A stretch of DNA of 64,000 bases, taken from Limnanthes douglasii subsp. nivea (Eukaryota; Streptophyta; Magnoliopsida; Brassicales; Limnanthaceae). The translations under genes were made by a program, and so were the position numbers. Below are positions 9,064-18,400 of the stretch, piece by piece; position 1 is the first letter of the stretch; each line of letters begins with the position of its first letter. Where the stretch lies: NCBI GenBank assembly GCA_036936605.1, contig JAUPFV010000003.1, positions 102,681,278-102,745,277 on the forward strand, read 5' to 3'. The notes under the pieces were generated by a model that was given only the letters and a program-made list of their open reading frames with translations, searched no databases and was not told the origin of the DNA.

Positions 9064-11958
9064 TTAGTCATCCTCTTCTTCCGATGATCCTTCAGAAGCA
9101 TCATCTTCTTCTGAGGAGCTTGATGGCACCTCGAATGCTTCCTTTGGACGATCTTCTTCTGGGACGTTTCCAAAATTCTGTTAAATTCAACCTTGGATAG
9201 GCAGCATGGATTTCTCGAAGAAGATTGATAGCTGTATCAGTTTGAGCTTTCTTGATACCACCAAGCATCACAGAACCAACAGCAGCTTCAGCTTTCTTGA
9301 CGGCAGCCTTCTTTTCCTGCTCGAATCCTGTTTGAAGCGTAGTCAATTGAGTTTGACAATCTTCCAGGCTTTTTTGAGTTTTCTTAACAAGTTCTTCAGC
9401 ATCGGTAGATTTTTTCTTTTCCTCAGAAATGGCAGTAGAATGTTGAGATTTTAGATTTTCAAGAGCCAGACGATGAGAAGTCTCCAAAGCTTCGATTTTT
9501 TCTTTATGCTTTTTAAGAAGCTTTCCTTTTTCAGCCTCGAAATTTTGAAGTGTTTCATTTTTCGAAGCCTTTTCAGATTCTGTTTCCTTTTTGCTCTTGA
9601 TTAATTCTTGTGCAAGGAGCTCCAATTGTGTATGAGAAATATTCACTTCTTCACACAATTTTTTGGCTGCAGCACTTAAATTAGTAAAAGGTCAAAGGAT
9701 TGAAGTTACCTCATCGGATCTGTCAGGGTTGGGCACGCTTGATGGGTGATGACGAACAGGAACGATTGCATTAGATGTTGAAGTTATGGCAGCCTCGGTA
9801 GAAGTTGATGGAATGGTGTTGATAGGTCGAAAACCTTCACCAGTGATTGCAAAATCCCCGCTCGAGTTGAAATCTTCGAGGTTAAGATATTCATTTTCTT
9901 GGCTATCTCCTAATGCCAATCCCCCTTGAGGATTTTCTTCAATGAATATTTTCTCATGCACCTCGGAAGCCAATACCTCTTTGAGCATGTCAGCTTCGTT
10001 CTTTTTCTTTGGAGTAGTGGACTTACTCTTTTTCTTCTTTGGAGCATTGTTTTCTTTCTTTTTCTTTTTCAGTGCAGGTTCGTCCTCTTCGGATATTGGA
10101 GGAAGTTGAGATGCAGGCGCTTTTCGTTTCCCTGCAGACTTCGAATTTTTGGAAGGGTTAGCCTTGCTTGTGTTGGGTTTTTTTAGGGTTAGCTTTCCCT
10201 TCTTCTTTAGTGGCAGGTGACTGTCAGATCGATTCCTGGTGGGAAGGTAGGTTTTCCCATCTGGTGCGAGTATTCTTTGGACCGCTTCAATGGGATCTGG
10301 GGGAAGCATCGGATCTTCAGGGAAGTCAGCTCCCAAGGTTATGCGCCAGAGATGGCTGTTGACGAAGTTGATTGGTTGAAAGGATGAGTGAAAGCCATTT
10401 CCCCAGGCTTTCTCTGCCCACTCATCCATTTTCTGGAAGATATCCTTTGCAGTTTTTCGACGACCTTTGAATCTCCTCGGAATTTCTGGAAAAAGAGTAA
10501 ACAGTTAGATAAGTAGACTTGGTTAATTTGGCTAGGCTTAATAAGTTAAAAAAATATTAACAATACAACAATGATTTACTTACTGCTATCTCTCCAGGTG
10601 AGAGTAAGTTTTGAGGGGTTGTCATCAGAAATTTCTTTACCATTTTTCCAAGCTCCTGATAAAAAGACAAACCTTTACTTCCAAAATTTATCAGCTTCGA
10701 GGAGGTCGTCGATAATCTTCAGATCATCCTCCAAGGTTAGGTAGTAGAATGGTAAAACTGGCCCATTTGAGATTTTGGTCAGTGAGATGAAATCTTCTAT
10801 TTCGAGGGGGATGCTTCCTAGCCTCCACACCATGATAGCGGAGAATAAGGTGAACAGTTGGTTTGGAGTGACTTGTGTTGGGCACAACCCAAGAATTTCG
10901 AAGTACCTTACAATCATTGGATCGAGGGGAAATCGAAGTCCCCAGTTGAAAAGCTCAGGGTAAACTACCAGTTCGTTCTTCTGACAGCTCAGAGGTGTTT
11001 CTCCTTCTACTGGTAGTCGAAGCACAATGTTGTCTGTTAATCCCCATAGTTTCTTGAGTTCTTCTTTTTCTGATTCGAGGTAGTAAGTGTAGGGTACATT
11101 TTTTAGGGCGAGAATGTACCGAGGACAAAGTGATCGCAGGTTTTCCTGAACCAAGGCAGCAACATCTTCGGGGAGAGTAATAGGAGGTTTCCTTCCTCGA
11201 ATTTTCTGTGGAGGGATTACCCCATCTGCCTCGGATTCCCCTTCGACATCGGATTCAGTGGCTTCAGAATCATTTTCTTTGTTATTTTCTTCATCGGTAG
11301 CCTCATCGTGAAAACTTCGAGTTTGAATCTCAGTTTGAGTCACAAGAACTGGTTGACTATTCTCTGGTGTAACGTCAACCACTTCTTGTGGGGGAGGAGA
11401 GGAGGTTTATGCATCGTCACCCATTGCTAGAAAGGTTGATTTTTTGTGAAGTTTAACTTTAACGGCTTCGGATTGTAGGATAGGTGATTTGAGCTGTGGT
11501 TTTTTGAGAGTTGGAGGTTTGTCAGAATTGACAGGCTTAGATTTTCGATGTGGTTTTAGTGATGGAGAAGTGGATTGATTTCGAGGAGGAGAAGATTGTT
11601 GGCTAGATTCTGGGTTTGATGCTAGGTTTGAAGATGAATTGACTAGATTGGGATTGAAGTTACCATATTTGAAGGTAGTAGAGGAGAAACGAGGACCGTT
11701 GTAGATTAACCCAACAACTTTGTATTCTTTAGCTCTTTTTGAAATACAGAGATAATCGTAAGCACCAAATACTTGATTGCTAGAACCAGGGAAGAGAGAT
11801 TTGTTTGGTTTCCTTTGGTTTTTAGGTTTAGATCTTTTGTATTTGGGGTACTTTCTCATATAAAAGATGTAAATCTGGGAAGTTGTTTTTTGTGAGTGAA
11901 GAAATGGTGTTTCTGGGAAAGGTAGCAGAAGATGAAGATGAAGGTTGATGAAGAACAA
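9064..11958 (-). pseudogene. Tat-1 antisense aORF (Transposase_28-like, coiled coil)
   Basis: Read on the minus strand, the likely start is ATG at 11859. It gives a basic N terminus (MRKYPKYKRSKPKNQRK) and a Ser/Pro-rich stretch. A domain with LFNWGLRFPLDP and a following P-T-Q-V-T-P motif matches the pattern of Pfam Transposase_28 (putative gypsy-type transposon). An intron lies at 10486-10583 (GTAAGT...TTCCAG). After it come a Lys-rich segment (KKKK runs), a coiled coil around 9200-9660, and an acidic tail recovered in another frame that ends at TAA 9064. Breaks: a TAA at 11407-11409, a TAA just after FWK at 10675, and a frameshift near 9180. A second intron near 9660-9700 is possible but its phase does not fit. 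The function is unknown; it looks like a nuclear nucleic-acid-binding protein. Confidence 0.75.
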
Positions 11959-12008
11959 GATGAAGATGGCTTAGGAGAGATGATTTTTCTAAAAGGTTCT
12001 CAGCTAAG

Positions 12009-12016
12009 TATTTATA
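12009..12016 (-). promoter_or_regulatory. TATA box of the Tat-1 aORF
   Basis: The minus strand reads TATAAATA about 150 bp upstream of the likely aORF start codon. The same box occurs upstream of the aORFs of Tat-2, Tat-3, Tat-4 and Tat-A. Confidence 0.6.
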
Positions 12017-12402
12017 CTTAAAAAAATGACGTTGAGAATTAGAAGAGGCAAAACCAGTGAACTGTTCTCATTGGGTGGAATGTGAAACATGGAGGAAAAC
12101 ATGCTGTGTCACAGACCTATCAAGAAGGGTCCAATCAGTCTTTCAAGTAGGGGGCAAGATGTTCGAAGTAGAAGTAAAGATGTAATTTTGGTCAGAAGAT
12201 TCGAAGTGAAAGTAAGGTTGTATCTCAAGTTGGTAAATTCGAAGTGAGTGGGGAGTTTATTTGCACTTATTCTTAGATTTGAAGTGAGTGAAGTTGCAAG
12301 TCATCAGGCTCAATTATAATGAAGGGGCTGGGTGAAAGAAGTTTTATTCACTCGGAGTAATGTTCGAAGAGTGAATAGTTCTTATAAAATTGTCTGTATA
12401 AG
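12017..12402. other. Tat-1 region between aORF and 3' LTR
   Basis: Non-coding. It contains imperfect, irregularly spaced repeats around TTCGAAGT(A/G) near 12153, 12199 and 12238. The region is upstream of the aORF on its own strand and may hold its control elements. Confidence 0.5.
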
Positions 12403-12417
12403 AACTAGGGGGGCTAC
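12403..12417 (+). promoter_or_regulatory. Tat-1 polypurine tract
   Basis: AACTAGGGGGGCTAC directly precedes the TG of the 3' LTR. The related string GGGGCTAC or GGGGCTCC precedes the 3' LTR in Tat-2, Tat-3 and, inverted, Tat-4. Confidence 0.75.
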
Positions 12418-12707
12418 TGATAAGGAAATATATTCCTTAGGGACTTAAATGTAATTAATAAGGACTTGAATGATAAGTTCTATTAATATAGGGTAAGATT
12501 AAAGTTTTACAAGAAGAGTAGGGACTGAACTGTAAATAAACCCCTTATGTAACCGAATTTATAACTAACTCACTAGGCCTATTTAAAGAGGTCGAAGAGT
12601 CTGATTACACCTATGAAATAATTAGAAGCGAAAGACTATATTCACTACCTAAAAATCTCTCTATTGATTCCTGATTAATCTTCTCAAATCAACTTCTATT
12701 CTCACCA
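12418..12707 (+). repeat. Tat-1 3' LTR
   Basis: 290 bp, TGATAAGG to CTCACCA, six substitutions against the 5' LTR. Confidence 0.92.
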
Positions 12708-12710
12708 AAT

Positions 12711-13447
12711 ATGTATCGAGAAGATTAAAATACAAATTATGGACTGGTTTTGGGTCTAAGGATGTATGTTGGATCAACATAAGCTACAAGAATATACCAC
12801 CATATTGTAACGCCTGTTATCATATGGGTCATAAAGAGGAAGATTGTAAAAAGATGGAAAATAAAAATCAGCAAGATAAAGAACATGAGAAGACTGAAAA
12901 TCGTGAAGGAAGTGAAAAAGATAATGCTAAAATCAGCAAGGAAGAATTAAGAAGAGCTTCAATAAGTGAAGTTAATGACAAAGATGTTACTGAAAAATAA
13001 GAAACTCTTCAAGAACGAAGAACGTCTTTAAACAGCTCAAGTAACATTCAAACCTTTAGCAAGGTTTATAGAAGAAAGTTGAAATCAGTTATAACAACCA
13101 AGGATAAAGTTCTTGAGGCAAAAGATAATATAAGTGCTGAATGTGACCAAAACAACGATTCTGGTGAAAACAATATGGAAGTTATTGAAGCATTGCATAG
13201 GTTTGATCAAGATTTTACTCAAAGAAATCTCCAGTTTAAAGAAAATAATATGATTGAAAACATGGGCAGCTGTGAAAACTCCCCTAGAAAATATGCGTAC
13301 AATAGTGACTTTGGTGCCATCATAAGTGGAAAGCTTAAATCTAAAATGAAAAGAAGAAAATCCAAGAAGTTTACCATCAATTCTTTGTCCAAGAAAGGAG
13401 AAAAGTGGAAACAAAAATCTCTATCAGATAATGATAAAGATAACTAA
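12711..13447 (+). pseudogene. LINE ORF1, 3' part with zinc knuckle
   Basis: This continues ORF1 after the Tat-1 insertion with VSRRLKYKLWTGFGSKDVCW. A CCHC zinc knuckle, CNACYHMGHKEEDC (C-x2-C-x4-H-x4-C), follows, then a long charged Lys/Glu/Asn-rich tail. One in-frame TAA interrupts at 12998-13000. The frame then stays open to TAA at 13445-13447 and overlaps the ORF2 start by 17 bases. The protein would bind the LINE RNA. Confidence 0.7.
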
Positions 13448-16400
13448 CTGGAATGCAAGAGGCCTGAATAATAAGCCTACTTTGAGAAGGCTCCTTTCAA
13501 TCATCAAAGATAACAAATCAAAAATTGTGTCTATTCAAGAGCCCATGGTTGATTCTAGAAAGTTGGATGGTGTGTCTAGTGTTCTTGGGTTCAAAAATTC
13601 TATTTCAAATACCTCCAATAAGGTTTGGATCTTATAGAATGATGATGTTGAAGTCAGTATTCTTAAGGATCATGATAAGCTTATTCACATGGCTGTTTCT
13701 TATCCTGGTTGTGATACTATGTTCAACTTTTCTGTGGTCTATGCCAAGAGTCAACGCTTGCTTAGAGTTGATCTTTGGAATCATATGAGAATGGTTGCTT
13801 CAAATGAAACCCTGTGGATCATTACAGGTGAATTTAATGCCATCACATGTTCAGAGGTTCAGATTGGATGTTCAACTTATGATCATGCAAGTACCAATGA
13901 CTTCAATGAAGCTATAAGACAGTGTAATCTAGAAGATGTAGGGTACATTGGCTCGAGATACACTTGGAATAGAGGCACTCGTTGGAAAAGATTGGACAAA
14001 ACTTTGGCAAATGAGTTGTGGATCAACACCTTCAAGGAAACCCAGGTGTATCACATGGTCAGAACATGTTCTGACCATGATCCCTTTTTAATTCAGTCTA
14101 ACTTTACTTCTAATAATATCAATTGTAAAAAAGTTTTAAATTTTTTAATGCGTGGACTAATGATGATAGTTTCATGAGCACTGTAAAGCAGAATTGGAAC
14201 TTGCCTTGCAAGGGTAACCAAGGTCAGGTCTTTTGGTATAAGCTGAGGAGACTTAAAAGTTGCTTAAAGAAATGGAATTCTAATACTTTTGACAATATTT
14301 TCAATAAGGTTGAGGAGACTGCTGAGGTTGTCAAGAGAATAGAAAACATTCATCTTGAAACTAATACCAATGCTTCTAAGGCTAAACTCTCTAAAGCTAA
14401 CAGCATGTACTTGAAAGCCCTCGGGAATGAAGAGAGCTTCTGGCATAAAAATGTTACAATGGCTGGCTTAGAGATGGTGATGGTAACACCAAGCTCGACC
14501 ATGCTTGTGTGACTAAGAAAAGAAGACGTAACATCATTAAAGGGATCAAAGACAAAGGGTTTGGATTGATAATCCTGCTGATATTGCTAATTCTGTTGGA
14601 TGCTTTTTCAAATCTATTTTATCTTCTAACTCCTACACTAACAGAAATGAGGAAGTCATTTTAATGCAAGATGAGATCTTTAACAATATTCCAAATCTTG
14701 TTAAAGAAGAGGATAATTACTCCATTATCAGGCAAACCAGTAAAGAAGAAGTTTGGAGTATAATTGCTAAAATGAAAACAGCCAGTGCAGCAGGGCTTGA
14801 TGGCTTCAATATTTTCTTCTTTAAATCTTGTTGGTCAATTATTAACATGGAACTTTGTAATGCTTTTAATTTCTATCTTTCAAGAAACAGCATACCAAGT
14901 GGTATTTTTGCTACTGGTATTTGCCTAATACCTAAAAGCTCTAATCCAACATAGTGGAACAACTTCAGACCGATAAGTCTATGCACCATGTTTAATAGAA
15001 TTCTTTCAAACCTTATTAACTCTAGATTATCATATATCTTGACTAACATTATATCTAAGATGCAGTAAGCCTTTGTCAAAGGAAGGCTTATTCATAAAAA
15101 CATCATAATCACTAAGTAATTGATTCATGATATTGATAGAAAGCCAAAAAATGGAAATGCTATCATATAACTTGATATGTCAAAAGCATTCGATAAATTA
15201 TCTCATGCATTCATCCTAAAAGTTTTAGCATGCTTTGGATTCTCTGATCATTGTATTAACTTAATACAGAATATGATTACAAATGTGCATATTTCTATTC
15301 TCATTAATGGCTCTATAAATGGTTACTTTAAGCAAAATAAAGGCTTAAGGCAAGGAGACCGTTTGTCTCCTAGCATGTTTATTCTTGTTGAAGAGGTTTT
15401 GCTTAGAGGGATTTACAATCTTTTTTAAAGTAATAACAATCTTATCTATGCTTCTAGGTCTAAATTCCTGGTGCCCTGCCTAGCCTTTGCAGGTGATGTC
15501 TTGATCTTCAAAAACTGTAGGACCAGCTTCATTGAACTGCTAAGCAACCTGTTGGATAAGTATCAGCTTATCTCTGGCCAATCTGTGAACAAGGAAAAAA
15601 CGAAGCTGATTATATCTCGAAGAGCTAATCAATCTATTACAAATAACATCAAGATTAAAGCATGCTTCAATACTGACACTATACCATTCAAGTACTTGGG
15701 AATAACTATTGCAAGAAACAACAGAGGGAGTATTACTCTACTCTTCTTGACAAAGTTCAGGATAAAATAGTAGAGTGAGACCTAAAGAACTTGTCATTTG
15801 GGGGCAGGTTAACATTAATCACTAATGCATTAATACCAATTATTCATTATTGGATGCAAAACACCCTTGTCCCTAATAATATCATCAAGAAAATAGAGTC
15901 TTATTTTAACAGATTCTTGTGGAGATCAAACTATAATGTAAAGACCATCCACTGGTCTAACTGGAATCATCTTTGCAAACCCTTTGATAAGGGTGGTTTA
16001 AACATTAAAAGCCTATATGATATTCAACAAGCATTCTCTCATAAGTTGTGGTATATTTTCAGGAACAACAATAACTTATGGCCCACAATGATGCACAAGA
16101 CATACTGCACTGATTCTCATGCTCTCAGAACTAAATGCAAAACAACAGACTCAACAGTATGGAAAAGATTTCATGCTATCAAAAACTCTGCTGAGAAATA
16201 CATTAAATGGAGGCTTGGACAAGGTCATATGGACTTTTGGTTAGAAGATTGGCATGATAAACCTCCAATGATAAGTGATATTAACTCTTATAACTGGTAT
16301 TTAAATGCTAGTGTAAACTCTTTTTGGAAAAACAATAGTTGGGATTACAATGTTTTACACAATATCTTGCATAATGACAGAGTTAATCACATTTCAAAAT

Positions 16401-17497
16401 ACAAAATTGATACTACTAAACCAGATAAAATAATTTGGAAGCTTTCAAATAACCAGGACTTTGATACTAAGTCCACTTGGGAAAGTATTAGAACCACTGA
16501 TACCAAGTCAGGCATGTTCTTAAGAATTTGGAGCCCTTAAATACCTAAAAATTACTCTTTTTTATGTTGGAAGCTCTTAAAAGGTTACATTCCTATAGAT
16601 AGTAATATTATGAAAAAACAAACTAGTATGGCCTCAAAATGCCAATTCTGTAACAACTGTGAAGAGAAAAACCATCTATTCGTAAGTTGTTGCTTTGCTT
16701 GGCCTCTTTGGAACTATTTTAGTTGTCTTTTTAAGATTAATGTTGGAAGACATATGCTCATAACTCATATATTACACTCACATAATTCCTCAAGTTATAT
16801 GCTGGGAGATCTGGAGAAACAGGAACTTGGCAAAGTTCTCTGGATCTTCTGATTATGTCAAAAAGGCTATAGACAGAATTACTTATATTATTACGAGCAT
16901 GGATATGGCTAATATGTTATCATACAAACATTGGACTAATGTTTATCATGCTGCTGTATCTCTAGGTTGTAACTTAGTTAAAAACAGCAAAGAAGCACCA
17001 AGATACCTGAAATGGATAGCTCCAAATCCAGGAAAAATGAAGCTGAATGTCGATGGTTCGTGCAACAAGTTTGGAGAATCTAACACTGCGTCTTGATTCG
17101 CAACTCAGAAGGGGACATTCTTCTGGGTTCTGGTACTCTTCTAGGCAAATTGAATCCCCTATTTTCCGAAATCAGTGCCCTAATCGAGGGTCTGATTAAG
17201 TGTAAGCAAAAACAATGGTTCGAAGTTGATGTAGAATCAGATAATCTGGTGCTAATAAACCTAATCGCTAATAGAAATAAAGCATGTTACCTGGAAGATT
17301 CAATGGAAATCTGCAGATCTTTGATCCATTCAAAGATGACGATCAGACATATATCTCGAATCCAAAATCATTGTGCCGATTGGATTGCCAAAAACGTGAT
17401 CAAAACCAAGAAAAATCTTCATTTTGTTGATCCTCCTGATGAGCTTAGATCTATAGCTTTAGTGGAGAGTTTGAGGCTGGGTTTTGTTACCAGTTAG
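13431..17497 (+). pseudogene. LINE ORF2: endonuclease, RT, RNase H
   Basis: ORF2 starts at ATG 13431 (MIKITNWNARGLNNKP), the usual plant L1 endonuclease opening. SIQEP and SDHDP follow, and the GDFN-type motif reads GEFN. RT is recognisable from 14664 (AGLDGFN, LIPKSSNP, FRPISLC, LDMSKAFDKL, GLRQGDRLSP). The catalytic FADD motif reads FAGD at 15486-15497. A Cys/His-rich zf-RVT segment lies near 16620-16750. A C-terminal RNase H (LNVDGSCNKFGES, then VESDNLVLI and HCADWIA) ends at TAG 17497. Stops and frameshifts occur at several points, for example 13635, 14177, 14954 and 15428. The element is inactive. Confidence 0.82.
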
Positions 17498-17667
17498 AAG
17501 CTTCAAAGTCGTCGAAGGAGCTCTGGGGAAGAAGAAGAAAATTTAAATTTTTAGACACCTTTCTGTTTTGCCCTTTAGTACCTATAGTTTGATTGTTTTT
17601 CAATTTTAACCAAAACTTTGTAAATCCTAACAATTTAGTAATAAAGTTCTTTATTTGGCAAAAAAAA
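17498..17667 (+). other. LINE 3' UTR and A-run
   Basis: Non-coding tail of the LINE. AATAAAG at 17639 is a possible polyadenylation signal, and the A-run follows at 17660-17667. Confidence 0.65.
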
Positions 17668-17684
17668 ACCTAACTTAAAAATAT
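17668..17684 (+). repeat. LINE target-site duplication, 3' copy
   Basis: Exact copy of 1665-1681. Confidence 0.85.
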
Positions 17685-17907
17685 AATTAGTCCATTTTTA
17701 ACTAGGAACTCAAACAAACAAATAAACTGGTTACCATTCAATTTGCTATAAAAACACGTGAACTTAAAATCCAAAAAAGAAAGATTAAATTTTTATTCAC
17801 AAATCAAATTCAAAACACTTATTTAACGAACAATTTAAGGGTGTTTAGATTTGGATTCTGAGTGGAAAGATAAAAAAAACCTGATTATGAAATCAATCGG
17901 TATTATC
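17685..17907. other. Short intergenic stretch between LINE and copia
   Basis: AT-rich, no coding potential recognised. The last five bases, TTATC, are the copia target duplication. Confidence 0.6.
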
Positions 17908-18137
17908 TGTTGGCGGAAAATATAAAACAACACTCACTTTAAAACAAACAAACAACTTTGATATAGATAGAAAATGAGAAATATTACAAAACACTCTTAC
18001 AACTCACACTACAAGAGAAAATATTTTTCTAACACTCAAGAGAGCATTCTTGTCTCTCTTTTCTCTCACTCTAATTTTCTCACTAACTTTGATTCTTGGT
18101 GTGTTTGTGTGATACTCTAGATGGTGGGAGAGCTCCA

Positions 18138-18147
18138 CTATTTATAG
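18138..18147 (-). promoter_or_regulatory. TATA box in copia LTR
   Basis: The minus strand reads TATAAATAG within the LTR. The same box lies in the 5' LTR around 22820-22829, where it would drive the element. Confidence 0.6.
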
Positions 18148-18329
18148 GAATATAGTGGAGACAAAGATCCACCATCCAAGAGGCTTTTGGATACTAACAC
18201 ACTCAACATCAACACTACACTCAAAGTTAAGGTGTTTCTTACACTCAATCTAAAAGAGTGTCTTGCACTCAACCTAAAGAACTAAATATTAATTTAAATG
18301 TTTCTAGAGTATTCTTTCTAGATGGGTCT

Positions 18330-18394
18330 TATTAAGTGGGTTGGACCTTTTGAGTGGGTTGGGCCCTTTAAGTGGGTTGGGCCATTTAAGTGGA
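18330..18394 (-). repeat. Direct repeats with TGGGCC in copia U3
   Basis: On the plus strand AAGTGGGTTGG(G/A)CC-type units recur three times at about 20-bp spacing, plus a partial fourth. They carry TGGGCC/GGCCCA, the site II (TCP-binding) core. They lie close to the U3 outer edge, upstream of the TATA box in element orientation, so they are plausible enhancer units. Confidence 0.6.
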
Positions 18395-18400
18395 TCAAGT

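Larger units (their letters stand above)
2373..12710 (+). mobile_element. Tat-1: Ty3/gypsy Tat-lineage LTR retrotransposon
   Basis: A complete element with 290-bp LTRs at 2373-2662 and 12418-12707, a primer-binding site, gag-pro, pol with dual RNase H, an antisense aORF and a polypurine tract. The LTRs differ at six positions by my reading (about 2%). The target sequence ATGTATC is present on both sides (2366-2372 and 12711-12717). Three extra bases, AAT, lie between the canonical CA end and the target copy. Coding regions hold one frameshift and several stops, so it is non-autonomous. CpG words of the form TTCGA/TCGAA are unusually dense throughout. Confidence 0.92.
1682..17667 (+). mobile_element. 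L1-type LINE, full length but decayed, interrupted by Tat-1
   Basis: The element runs from just after the 17-bp duplication at 1665-1681 to a short A-run at 17660-17667. It carries ORF1 with a DUF4283-like domain and a zinc knuckle, then ORF2 with endonuclease, reverse transcriptase, a zinc-binding RT-associated motif and a C-terminal RNase H. Removing Tat-1 leaves about 5.65 kb, a normal length for a plant L1. Many stops and frameshifts make it non-autonomous. Confidence 0.85.

Noticed and set aside
9064..11958. aORF as an envelope gene of an endogenous retrovirus
   Set aside because: No signal peptide, transmembrane segment or glycoprotein-like features; it is antisense to pol, basic and coiled-coil, and has a Transposase_28-like domain.
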